Origin: Asterias rubens
Lineage: Eukaryota > Echinodermata > Asteroidea > Forcipulatida > Asteriidae
Assembly (NCBI RefSeq): GCF_902459465.1
Contig: NW_022985726.1
Span: 1 to 64,000 of the forward strand
DNA length: 64,000 bases
Direction of reading: 5' to 3'
Position numbers and translations under genes: made by a program. Below are positions 21,971 to 30,988 of this stretch, piece by piece (the stretch's first letter is position 1; every line of letters starts with the position of its first letter). Below the pieces are notes generated by a model. It did no database searches and was not told where the DNA came from. It worked only from the letters and a program-made list of their open reading frames with translations.

Positions 21971-24900
21971 GTGAGGACAATTTTGTATCTTATTAACGCA
22001 TACTTTTTTGCTATTTTGGGGTCGTGACACCATCGCAGAACCATCCGCCGTCCATAATGAACTCTCTCTATTAACGTGTATTAGGGCAGGAATTGTCACA
22101 GACACCAATTGATTGTTTTTCTTGCTCACCTTATTTGTATATACTTTGTTTTGCAGTGGTGGAATTTGTAGGTGCAGATTTTGAGGAGCTCTCACAGACT
22201 TGTTCAGTCTCATACAAGGTACAGTTTTAGCATAATCTCTCCATGGAGAATCAACAAGAGGGAACTTGTTTGTTGAAGCTAGCACCATCAGCACTTTTTG
22301 TGGATACCGGCGTTATAGAAGACATCATTGTTATTAATATTATAATTATTTATGATGCGACAGGGTGCGAAATTAACGGTTGCCCGGTTGCCCGGGGCAA
22401 CCAAAAAATCATCCGGGCAACCTGTGATTGTGTCGCCGTTGCCCGACGGGCAACCTTATGAAAAACAACAATTTAGGCCTAACCTGCTTATATTGTGCCA
22501 GCTCCAAAGATCGTTTGAATTTTCCACACAAAATAAATATTTATGATGTTCAACCATTTTTGTATATTCCACGACGTCAACCGGACCGCCAGCCATGTGA
22601 GAACTTTCCAGCATCATCATTCACGTATTAAATAATATGCGATGGCCGATGGCACAGCGCGGTTAAAATTGCAGTGCTGTGTAATAGCGGGACAGTATAT
22701 AATGCACGTGCGTAGGGTACACGTACAGCATTTACAATTGGAATTCACGTTCTTGTTCTGTCCCAACTATAGAATCAGCCTAACTGCAGATATATGGGCC
22801 TTTACTTACCATCTTTGCTGTGTAGCAAAACACATAGTTGGGTCATTTCTATAGTTGGGACTGAACGTTTGCACCGCTGATCCTGGTCGCACACGCGCTT
22901 TCCAGCAATCGCTGGTGCCGCGCAGTTGTCATGCTGCACAGTGTGCCGCGCGCGGGACCAGCTTGCAAATGATAAACACGATGAATGGAGGCTGCGGGCA
23001 CACGCGCTTTCTAGAAATTGCGCTTTTCCGGGGATCACTGGTGCCACGCGTGCTATGCTGCATGCGCACATAACAAGCGTGTGGGAACAGCTAGCGAGCA
23101 TGTGTGAGCGCAGATCCACTCGCTACTTTAATTTGCGTGGTTGACACTGACAGTTCTAATATTTACGAAAGTTGCATGACACAAAGAATAACAATGAGCC
23201 TCCTAAAGTTTGGTTTCACGTTGGGTAAAAACCCAAAACATGTAAGAAGTGATACCGACGCTGGTTTTACAGATGATGAAGAGCACCATGTATCCAAATC
23301 AGCAAAAATTAAGTCAAATGACAGCGATGAGTAAGACTTACCTTTATCTCTTTTTTTTTCGGGCAACCTATTTTTCTTGTGGGCAACCTATTTTCAGTTG
23401 CTGGTTGCCCTGGGGGCAACCAGCAAATTTTCTTAATTTCGTACCCTGTGCGATATGGAAAGGTTTGCGGTACACCATGTAATGACTATCTCTAATGAGT
23501 TGGGGTGGTTCTGAAAAGTTGTTTTAACTTGACGTTTCGATCAGTATGCTCTGATCGTCTTCTGGAGAAAGCTTTGCACTGATCGTCTTCTGGAGAAAGC
23601 TTTGCACTGATCGTCTTCTGGAGAAAGCTTTCTCCAGAAGACGATCAGAGCATACCGATCAAAATGTCGAGTTGAACCAACGGTTCTTTTCAGAACCACC
23701 CCAGCTTATTAGAGATAGTCATTGATGGTGTTACCGCAAACCTTTCCATATCGTATTTCCACCATGCAAAGTTTCAAATCCTACTTATTTATGATGCACT
23801 AGGCAGTGTGCTAGAGGGCCACCTCATCCTCAAATTGTATTGTGGGCGCACTCCTGGAGTCGCTACTATCACCTGTTCTCTTTCAATCACTACTCTTCTC
23901 GGCTCTCCTACACCACTACCACTACACTTTGCACCTCCTCTATTTCTGATCACCACATGTCTTTGGTTCTAAGTTCATCTCTTTGGACTTTAAACTAGAT
24001 TGTGGAAACCGCTCTACATGTTTGAAAGAGCAAGGCTTAAGTAAGGCGCTGGACACTATTGGCAATTACTCAAAATAATTATCGGCATAAAATCGGCTAT
24101 ATTAATTCATTAGGTTTAACTAAAAATCACACCATGTAGAAAAATAGCTTTTTATTAATTTTATTCTAAATTTTGGAGGTGAATTGATAAAAAAAACCAG
24201 ATCTTTTATCTATAAACAAATGAGCCGTCTTCAAAATTTATTCTAACATATTTAGTACTTTCATAATGGATGATAATTTAGCACTTAGAAATGTTGGCCT
24301 GTTAATCTTTCAGACACTGCAGTCGATACGGCGACTGCTACTTGCACAAAACTCTACCCTTCCAATCAACGGAGCTGATCTTTATGACCATGTGATATCA
24401 TCAGTTGCTATTCTATCCACTGGATGTAAGAGGTTAGTTGTAATACCCTCACTTCCACCCCTAAACCAACCCGCCAAGTTTGTAGTCCAATTGGTGTGTT
24501 TGATACTGTGCAAGTGCAAGTTACGTAAAAGTCCAAAAACGGTTTTAACTATATAGTGGTTAACTATATTATCGGTAGATTTTGTTACAGAAAATTGTCA
24601 GTTCACTCCAAACTTTGTATGATTAGTTCTTCGCTTTGGAGATGTCCGATGATGTCATCCAAACTTCACTCTGAATAGTGTATCAAATAAAATGACATTT
24701 CCACAATTTAAATCTAAGGTTTGAGACTTGTGATTTCTCCCCTTTCGTGAGGACCCTTTATATTCATAAGAACATATGTGCTGGAAGCTGATAGCGCAAT
24801 ATACCAGATCCCGTAATATACCAGATCCCGTTGGCATGGAAATGAACACATCCTTTTAACCTGTTTTATTTTGTTCTTTTCTGATCCATGTGTTGTAGTG

Positions 24901-27900
24901 TGGATGAGTTGCTAGATGGTGGTCTGTACACATCTGAAGTAACAGAAGTCACCGGGGTACTAGCCACAGGAAAATCACAGGTAAATAGGTTTTGGTGTTT
25001 GTAAGCAGACTTGATACCTCAAACTTAGGCAATTTCTTCCAAGCATTGAGCCCACTTTCATAAAGATTCTTTGCGCCCCAAAATTACAAGATAAGCACAA
25101 CAAAACTAAGCTTACTGGAAAAAGGAAGCTAAAAGTCACATGCACAAACTGTGAATGGCATCCTGCTTATTTTTTTCTTAGCAGAAAGTTTCTAAGTATA
25201 ATTCCTTGCATAAGCAGCTTTATCAAACTGGGCCCAGGTCTTTGCCTTGGTGCCCCTTGGAGTATTCCAGTAGAAATTGTATACTCACAAAAATTCCCTT
25301 TACTGGATTTTTAGTTTAAAAAGAACAAAGTTTCAGGCCTGTAAGTCTATACGCCTATTGTACTAGGTACGGAATTGGACAAAGTTGGTGGAGGGTTGAT
25401 GGGCCTACCCTACCCTTTGAATGCCTCCAGGAACTAAGGTTAAAAAAGTTTTAAAGGGGCACATTACCTTAAAATCAGTTAAATAAAATAGCAGACCGTT
25501 TTTAACAGTCAATTAACACAAGCGATTTACGTAATTTTTCAGGCATGCAACTCTTCCGCGGAATTCGGCGTTTTATTTTTATTTTTAAGAAAAGAAAAAA
25601 AACGTGTAAAAAAAACCTCTTTTTTTTTCCTTTTTTTTCCCGGATTTCTCTTTTTAGCCTAATATATGCCTGGCATTAACAGTGTACAACTACAATCATG
25701 TAAAATAAGCCTAGTACATACTAACAATGCACCTAAGAGCATAATAAACCTCAACATTTTCTAGGGTACCATTGTGGGTATCATGTCCCGTGGCGTTTCG
25801 GCTGCCTCGCCCCTGCACTTGCGTTGTGCCTTTGAGAATTGTCCTCTTTTTTTTCAACAGGCAGTTGCATGCCTGATTTTTAGGGATAGTTATAGGAATC
25901 ATTCTGTACTAACTAAAAACAAAACTCATTTAAGTGAGGAAGAAAAATGGGGCTTTCTATTGCCCAATCCAAAGGCAATTGCCCCTTCAAAGATAGTTAC
26001 TTTGGTATGAGAAAGAAGGGACAAATCACTAGCTGATTGTCTTTCATTGTATTTCAGCTATGCCTGTCAGCATCTGCTAGTGTCACCCTAACAGCCCAGC
26101 AGAATGTCTTATACATTGATACTACTGGTGCGTACAGCAGCCACAGACTACAGGATATTATGATATCAAGAGAAAGCTCAGAAAAGGTAATAATAATTGT
26201 GGTAATAATAGTCGCTTCTTATATAGACGATGTGACCTATGTTTACATTCAAACCGTCCTCTGTTGACAAAACACTGTATACGTTATGTTTCTCCGGGCA
26301 AAAAAAACGCTTTGGTCATGGTAAGAGTGCATACACTTTCTAGCTGGCTGCCAAAACACAAAGGTTTTGCCCGGCGGTATGCGCGCGAAGCATGTTTCGA
26401 GTGACGTCAGAGGTCATATATCTGTCACTCAGTGACGTTCAAGGTGACGTTCAAGGCGCTTCAACATTCAGTATTTTTCGAGGCAAAAATGAGCAGGACA
26501 CCAGTTAAATAATTATGTCCATGTGATATGGTAGTTTGGCTGGTAATCTTATTCTGGTAAGCATTAATTTTGTTGTGCTAGGCTAGACAATTTATCTCAC
26601 TCTCTGTATGGGTATACTGTAAATATCTGATGCTCAGCAGAAGTGACAGATATTTGTATTTATTAGTTTAGATTAAAAATGCAGTGAGGTGACACTATTT
26701 TAAAGACACAAGACGGCCGGACTTGTATTGTCTTAAGTTTACTTGCCCAAAGCTAAAATCACTGGCTTCGGGCATGCTTGTCCAGTTTCAAGGATCTCTG
26801 CCTTTTTCGCTTTGACACAATACATCAGTGTTGTAGCTGCGGTGCAGAGTGGGCCTGCCCACAAAATTTTCGCCCAGCACTCTGAGCAAAATACATTGTG
26901 CCATCCAGCACAGATTTCAAAATATTGTCCACTGTGCATTGACCTAAGACACAGTTAATGATAAGAAGAAATGTCACAGAGAAAGAACACAGTCAAAAGA
27001 CCATTCAACTTATTGCATGGCCACATAACACAACAAATTTTGAAACCTGGTCCACACTTCAGCATTAATGGCCCATTATTTAAACATTAATAGTTTTGTT
27101 AAAGGCAGTGGATGAAGTGATATGTGTCTAGGAAGTAATTAAGGCGATTACGATGGTTGATTTCCTAGCTCCTGACCAACGGTCTTTATTCTTTCATACC
27201 ACTTAATAGAAGGCAGTTAACACAGTGGTGTACGATATACATGAGCAGGATAAAGTAGTCCCATATCACAACATCCCCCCTCTTTTGAAAGAAAATAATT
27301 CAGGCACAAAAGTTAATTTGTGGTTATGATTATACATGTATAATGAAAATACATTAAAAATGGTTGGATAGATAAGGTGTTTGTTTGAACATCCAGTTGC
27401 AATTTGAAATAAAAAATGGTGGAAAGCTGTCGCATTCCAAATTGTTTTCTAATGAGTGATGGTTAACTTCAGAACTAGGAATGTAACACAACTCAAACAC
27501 ACTGATGGTGTAACTTTGAACTTCAACTCAAAACAACTTTTGAGATTCAAAACAACTTTTGATATTCAGAACAACTGTACTGTACACAAGCGTTTGTGGT
27601 ACATGCAGCATGCAACGATGCTGGCTGATTTACGTACGTGCAACAAGTCTCTCAGTCGGACCGCCGTGGTCGGTGTTCCTCTCAGAAATTTCAATGCTTG
27701 AAATATCTGTCGTACGGTGGGTAACAAAGCCAATGCTAAAGCAAGTTATGCTATAAGTCTTTTCACCGCTGCCACCATGAAGTGATATGTGTCTAGGAAG
27801 TAATTAAGGCGATTACGATGGTTGATTTCCTAGCTCCTGACCAACGGTCTTTATTCTTTCATACCACTTAATAGAAGGCAGATAACACAGTGGTGTACGA

Positions 27901-30900
27901 TATACATGAGCAGGATAAAGTAGTCCCATATCACAACAGTGGACACTATTGGTTATTGTCAAAGACCAGTCTTCTCACTTGGTGTATCTCAACATATGCA
28001 TAAAATAACAAGCCTGTGAAAATTTGAGCTCAATTGGTCATCGAAGTTGCGAGATAATAATGAAAGAAAAAACACCCTTGTCACACGAAGTTGGGTGCTT
28101 TCAGATGCTTGATTTCGAGACCTCAAATTCCAAACTTGAAGTCTCAAAATCAAATTTGTGGAAAATTACTTCTTTCTCGAAAACTATGTCACTTCAGAGG
28201 GAGTCGTTTCTCACAATGTTTTATACTATCAACCTCTCCCCATTACTCATTACCAAGTAAGGTTTTATGCTAATAAATATTTGGAGTAATTACCAAAAGT
28301 GTCCACTGCCTTTAATCCCCTCACCCTTTGTGGACACCGAAAAAATTGATTTATTGCCCACCCTCAAAATTGGTCAAGCTACAACCCTGACAAGTTTGAA
28401 TGTCTGTTTCAGGACGTGGCTGCAGCTCTTCAGAGACTGCGATGTATCAGGATCTTTGATCTCTTCGATCTCCTCAGTCTACTCGAGCGCACCAAGACCT
28501 CCTTAGCTAGTGGCAATGATACGTTTTATGCATCCCTCAAGCTGGTAGTAGTTGATTCTGTTACGGCGGTGGTTGGGCCACTGCTCGGTGGCCAACAAAC
28601 AGACGGTAGGCTTCAATCATTATTGCTGTATGGTTTCTTTTAGCTTTTCAATGTTCTTTGTGTAGAGACTAAAGCCTGCTTCATACTTCTTTCAAATTCG
28701 AATGCGACATGAAAGTTGACATCGCAAAGTTGCAATGAATAATTCGCAGGGGTTGAGTCGTGCTCAACTCTCTTCTGAATATCGCAGCGAAAACAGAGTT
28801 GTGACTCAAAATTCACATCGAATTCGCATTGCGTTCGTAGGAAGTATGTACTGGGCTTAATTCTGGTTTATCTATCAATTTCTTGAATACAGTAATGTCT
28901 GCAGTAGTTGGGCCACTGCTTGGTGGCCAACAAACAGATGGTAGGATTCCATCATTATTAAATTTCTTACCTTTTCGACTGTTTTTGTTTGAAGACAATT
29001 TCTTGTTTATATTTCAAGTTCTCGTGTTACAGTGATGTCTTGTTTTTTTATTTTAACATGGGATATGGAATTTCATGTTTTTATATCATTATGAAGAATA
29101 ATAAATGAAATGAAATGAATGAATCATCAATGTACATTTCAGGTTACTTTGAATCTGGAAGTCTGGAAAGTGCCAGAGTTTCTTGCATATAGTTATAATA
29201 AAACTTTTAAAAATGAGCAACACTTCTTGGTGCTTTTAGTCTTATCGATTTCCAACCGAGTGATCAGCCTGTTTGTTTTTGTTTTTTTGTCCCGGCGCTT
29301 GGGGGAAAGTACTGAGAATGCAGTACCTGTATAACACATGGGTGTTTGGTAAAACACAAACAATATTAGGTATCATTATCATTATTATTTTACAGGCCAT
29401 GTAATGATGATGCATCTAGCAAGATCTCTCAAAGCATTAGCCGTAGAATACTCGGTTGCCATCCTGGTGAGTTAATCTTAAGTCTTGGTTTAACCTTTGT
29501 ACTTTTATCTACCGTAACAGTTATTATTTCTTTATTTGACTTCAACTCAGTGCTGTTTATCCTGTTTTGTTTTGTATTGTTGTAACGAGGGACATCCATC
29601 ACAAGCCTCAGCTTTTATGATGATGTCTCCATGTGCAAATGTGGATGTGGAAATAAATTTTCTATTGAATTGAATTGAATTGAATCTTGCATTTCTTGTA
29701 TTTGTATTGTATAACCCTTGCCTTGAATGTACCAGGTGACTTAAGTCAACTGTACTCTTTTAACATCTATAATATCGTTGCGGTATCCACTGCCAAAAAC
29801 ATATGAATCGAACTGGGCAATCTCGGTAGTCTAGTTGGTAAGACACTGCTCTAGAATTGCAAGGGTTGTGGGTTCGAATCCCACCCGAGTAACATGCCTG
29901 TGATATTTTTTTCACAGGGTTCAGAAAGTACTGAGTATACAGTGCTAACTCACATCGGTGTATATGGCTAAAAACCAAAATTAGTATGTACTCATCCTAA
30001 TACCCCTGTCTTCTTGACCACGCAGGACTTTGTTCATCCAAGCTTAAAACAAAAAAGCTTGTACTTGGTAACAAATTAGTGAGCAAGCTTACACACAAAA
30101 AAAGCATATTCTTGGAAACAAATAAGTGACCAAGCTTCATGTAAAACAGTCCATTTGATAAATTTTTCTCAACAGAAGATATTTACTCAAGTTGTTTTAT
30201 TTCGTGGGGTACAGGTGAGCAATAATCAAGTCGGCAGTGAGGGCGGTGAAAGAAAGCCCGCCCTCGGTGTCTCCTGGGCACATGTGCCTCACTGTCGCAT
30301 CGTCTTAACACATCACAGACCCGGTGATGCAAACTTGCAGCCTGCCAATCAACAGGACACACAGAGAGTGGCAAGGATCATCAAATCAGGAAGACAGGTA
30401 AGGGAGGATGATTAAGCTTTAGGCCAAGTAAAAACAAATACCAGTTGCTTGTTTGGGGTTTTTCCCAAAAGAGGAAGATGAGGGCCTTTTTATTTTTTAC
30501 TTTTTATTTTTTTCAAAGGTGGTCGACAATTAAAACTGGCCACCGATTCTGAACACCTTTGATTATTGTCAAAGACCAGTATTCATACTTGATGTATCCC
30601 AATATATGCACAAAATAACAAATCTGTGAAAACTTTGACTCAATTGTCATCAAAGTTGCAGGTGAATAGTGAAAGAAAACTTTCAGATGCCTTAAAAAAG
30701 CTTCAGGCCTATAGTTGTTTAATATTTAACTGAGAAATTACCTCATTCTCAAAAACTTAGTAACTCAAGAGGCAGCCGTTTCTGGTTTATACTATCAATA
30801 TCTCTTTATAGCTTAAAATTATTTTGAGTAATTATCAATAACTGCCTTTGAGTAACCGTCTGTTATCAATGTGAGACATTGTACTGATTTGTATTATTTG

Positions 30901-30988
30901 ATTTTAAATGTTTCTCATTAAAATATGCTTTCAGGAAACCAACATCAGTTGTACTTTCAAGATTGATGAAACTGGAATCTGCAATTAA
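21889..30988 (+). CDS. RAD51D: DNA repair protein RAD51 homolog 4 (RAD51D), nine coding exons
   Basis: RAD51D is a RAD51 paralogue. In the BCDX2 complex (RAD51B, RAD51C, RAD51D, XRCC2) it binds ATP and supports RAD51 filaments during nuclear homologous recombination. Exons: 21889-21970, 22157-22218, 24314-24432, 24899-24980, 26058-26186, 28413-28605, 29396-29466, 30215-30397, 30935-30988. All introns are GT-AG and phases agree throughout. The sum is 975 nt, giving 324 aa against 328 in human. The N-terminus (MSHLRVGLCPALSTETLDAL) aligns with the vertebrate protein from residue 1. Walker A is GVLATGKS at residues 107-114 and Walker B is LVVVD with Asp206. Later matches include GPLLGGQQ, KPALGVSW and a short divergent tail. 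A CAG at 21869 suggests a 5'UTR intron just before the start exon. The G and K of Walker A are kept while the middle is atypical. Confidence 0.95.
22157..22218 (+). CDS. RAD51D: RAD51D exon 2
   Basis: Acceptor TTTTGCAG, donor AAG|GTACAG. Encodes VVEFVGADFEELSQTCSVSY and a final Lys, matching the N-terminal helical domain of RAD51D. Confidence 0.93.
22361..23448. mobile_element. hAT-like element with subterminal GGGCAACC repeats (RAD51D intron 2)
   Basis: Ends CAGGGTGCGAAATTAA and TTAATTTCGTACCCTG are near-perfect inverted repeats, flanked by a 5-bp direct repeat TGCGA (22356-22360 and 23449-23453). About ten copies of GGTTGCCC/GGGCAACC cluster within 120 bp of each end, like the subterminal transposase-binding repeats of hAT elements. 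CAGGG termini fit hAT; the 5-bp duplication would fit only the hAT5-type subset. Inside, a short frame ending at 23334 (MSLLKFGFTLGKNPKHVRS...) could be a transposase remnant but is unproven. Confidence 0.75.
23451..23753. mobile_element. fold-back palindrome abutting the hAT-like element
   Basis: The left arm from CGATATGGAAAGGTTTGCGG is mirrored by the right arm ending in CCGCAAACCTTTCCATATCG. Near the centre the unit CTGATCGTCTTCTGGAGAAA plus GCTTTGCA is tandemly repeated three times (23551, 23579, 23607) in the left arm but only once in the right. It could fold into a long hairpin. Confidence 0.85.
23754..24034. other. intron 2 sequence, nothing recognised
   Basis: Intron sequence between the fold-back and a MITE fragment, with no feature that I can support. 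Confidence 0.3.
24035..24110. mobile_element. end fragment of the GGCAGTGGACACTATTGG MITE
   Basis: GGCGCTGGACACTATTGGCA followed by ATTACTCAAAATAATTATCG matches, in inverse orientation, the right end of the intact family member at 27103-28311. Confidence 0.6.
24314..24432 (+). CDS. RAD51D: RAD51D exon 3
   Basis: Acceptor TCTTTCAG, donor AAGAG|GTTAGT. Encodes TLQSIRRLLLAQNSTL, then PINGADLYDHVISSVAILST. An upstream GTAAGA inside the exon is a competing donor, but only 24432 gives the STG-CK-S junction that matches the family and keeps phase. Confidence 0.93.
24899..24980 (+). CDS. RAD51D: RAD51D exon 4, Walker A
   Basis: Acceptor TGTTGTAG, donor CAG|GTAAAT. Encodes VDELLDGGLYTSEVTEVT and the Walker A motif GVLATGKSQ. 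Human has GGPGSGKTQ at the same point. Confidence 0.94.
25047..25236. mobile_element. MITE, GGGCCCAATTTCAT family (RAD51D intron 4)
   Basis: The left end GAGCCCACTTTCATAAAGAT and right end AAGCAGCTTTATCAAACTGG GCCCA are imperfect inverted repeats of the family seen at 20711-21037. Confidence 0.6.
26058..26186 (+). CDS. RAD51D: RAD51D exon 5
   Basis: Acceptor GTATTTCAG, donor AAG|GTAATA, 43 codons. Encodes LCLSASASVTLTAQQNVLYI, then DTTGAYSSHRLQD, aligned to the strand-helix segment after Walker A. Confidence 0.93.
26187..27098. other. intron 5, left part
   Basis: No supported gene. A TGACGTCA palindrome near 26402 and a short repeat CAAGGTGACGTTCAAGG near 26430-26455 stand out. Confidence 0.3.
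27113..27273 (-). repeat. 3' LTR of the TRIM-like element
   Basis: 161 bp, nearly identical to 27778-27938. The polypurine tract adjoins it at 27274-27286 (minus strand). Confidence 0.88.
27778..27938 (-). repeat. 5' LTR of the TRIM-like element
   Basis: 161 bp. On the minus strand TGGTGGCAGCGG (primer-binding candidate) follows immediately at 27777-27766. Confidence 0.88.
28413..28605 (+). CDS. RAD51D: RAD51D exon 6, Walker B
   Basis: Acceptor CTGTTTCAG, donor GACG|GTAGGC, 64 codons plus one base. Encodes RIFDLFDLLSLLE, the Walker B strand LVVVDSVTAVV and GPLLGGQQTD. The last about 45 nt and the donor are duplicated at 28893-28970. Confidence 0.94.
28662..28860. mobile_element. MITE with TTCATACTTC / GAAGTATG inverted ends (intron 6)
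   Basis: The left end CCTGCTTCATACTTC and right end GGAAGTATGTACTGGGC are imperfect inverted repeats. Interior AATTCGAATGCGAC and GAATTCGCATTGCG also mirror each other. A related copy lies at about 50085-50260. It sits between exon 6 and its partial duplicate. Confidence 0.6.
28893..28970 (+). repeat. partial duplicate of RAD51D exon 6 end with donor site
   Basis: GTTGGGCCACTGCTTGGTGG through CCAACAAACAGATG|GTAGG copies 28574-28610 with few changes, and similarity continues about 30 bp into the intron (CATCATTATT). Two AG sites (TACAG ending 28892 and CTGCAG ending 28904) precede it. Splicing from either would add 48 or 36 nt in frame with no stop, repeating SAVVGPLLGGQQTD. It may be a cassette exon or a dead duplicate. 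Confidence 0.7.
29040..29120 (+). mobile_element. LINE 3' tail remnant
   Basis: T-rich sequence ending AATAATAAATGAAATGAAATG, a short pentamer tail like those that end CR1/L2-type LINEs. Weak, from composition only. Confidence 0.35.
29285..29365 (+). mobile_element. SINE body fragment
   Basis: GAAAGTACTGAGAATGCAGT and the following ACACATGGGTGTTTGGTAAA resemble the body of the SINE at 29819-29990 (GAAAGTACTGAGTATACAGT). Confidence 0.45.
29396..29466 (+). CDS. RAD51D: RAD51D exon 7
   Basis: Acceptor ATTTTACAG, donor CTG|GTGAGT. Encodes HVMMMHLARSLKALAVEYSV and AIL, aligned with human LALMMQLARELKTLARDLG. Confidence 0.93.
29510..29690 (+). mobile_element. LINE 3' end with (TTGAA)n tail (intron 7)
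   Basis: The sequence runs through ATGATGATGTCTCCATGTGC and GGAAATAAATTTTCTATTG, then repeats TTGAA about four times. A microsatellite tail with an upstream AATAAA is typical of CR1/L2-type LINE ends. No coding part remains. Confidence 0.6.
29819..29990 (+). mobile_element. tRNA-derived SINE (intron 7)
   Basis: The tRNA-like head has an A-box-like TAGTCTAGTTGG (29828-29839) and the B box GGTTCGAATCC (29871-29881), spaced as in a tRNA. The acceptor ends (TCTCGGT / ACCCGAG) pair only partly, and an unrelated body follows, so it is a SINE and not a tRNA gene. The minus-strand frame through it gives the spurious peptide GGIRTHNPCNSRA, known from many mis-annotated proteins. Confidence 0.8.
30215..30397 (+). 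CDS. RAD51D: RAD51D exon 8
   Basis: Acceptor GGGGTACAG, donor CAG|GTAAGG, 61 codons. Encodes VSNNQVGSEGGERKPALGVS, WAHVPHCRIVLTHH, and ends RVARIIKSGRQ. Matches the human segment from VVTNHITR to KSSRQ, though the NHITR motif reads NNQVG here. Confidence 0.93.
30545..30855. mobile_element. decayed copy of the TTAA MITE (intron 8)
   Basis: Colinear with 27940-28300: ATTATTGTCAAAGACCAGT near the start and TTTTGAGTAATTATCAATAA near the end. The terminal repeats are eroded. Confidence 0.7.
30935..30988 (+). CDS. RAD51D: RAD51D exon 9 (terminal)
   Basis: Acceptor ATGCTTTCAG, 17 codons plus TAA at 30986-30988. Encodes ETNISCTFKIDETGICN, aligned with human PTGFQEMVDIGTWG. The human tail beyond this is absent. 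Confidence 0.85.
   Translation, partial: ETNISCTFKIDETGICN

Larger units (their letters stand above)
27113..27938 (-). mobile_element. TRIM-like mini LTR retrotransposon nested in the MITE
   Basis: Two 161-bp direct repeats (27113-27273 and 27778-27938) differ by very few bases. The element is flanked by the 5-bp duplication GTGGA (27108-27112 and 27939-27943). Read on the minus strand the LTR runs TGTTGTGATATGG...CACTTCA. It is followed by a primer-binding-like TGGTGGCAGCGG, and the polypurine tract AAAAGAGGGGGGA lies just before the second LTR. The interior is only about 504 bp with no gag or pol, so it is non-autonomous (a TRIM or deleted element). Confidence 0.88.
27103..28311. mobile_element. 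TTAA-flanked MITE (AGGCAGTGGACACTATTGG), split by an LTR element
   Basis: TTAA (27099-27102) precedes AGGCAGTGGA. After the 826-bp insertion the MITE resumes with GTGGACACTATTGG and ends AAAGTGTCCACTGCCT followed by TTAA (28312-28315). Body about 380 bp with terminal inverted repeats. Decayed relatives are at 24035-24110 and 30545-30855. I recall near-identical sequences as very common in sea star transcripts and genomes, which is the main basis for the taxonomic guess. Confidence 0.85.

Noticed and set aside
23540-23680. Hammerhead ribozyme suggested by GATCGAAACGTC
   Set aside because: The GAAAC part is present but no CTGATGA core lies at a usable distance.
29819-29895. A functional tRNA gene
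   Set aside because: The A and B boxes are fine but the acceptor stem pairs poorly and an unrelated SINE body follows.
29760-29978. Minus-strand 72-codon protein containing GGIRTHNP
   Set aside because: This peptide is a well-known false translation of tRNA-related repeats.
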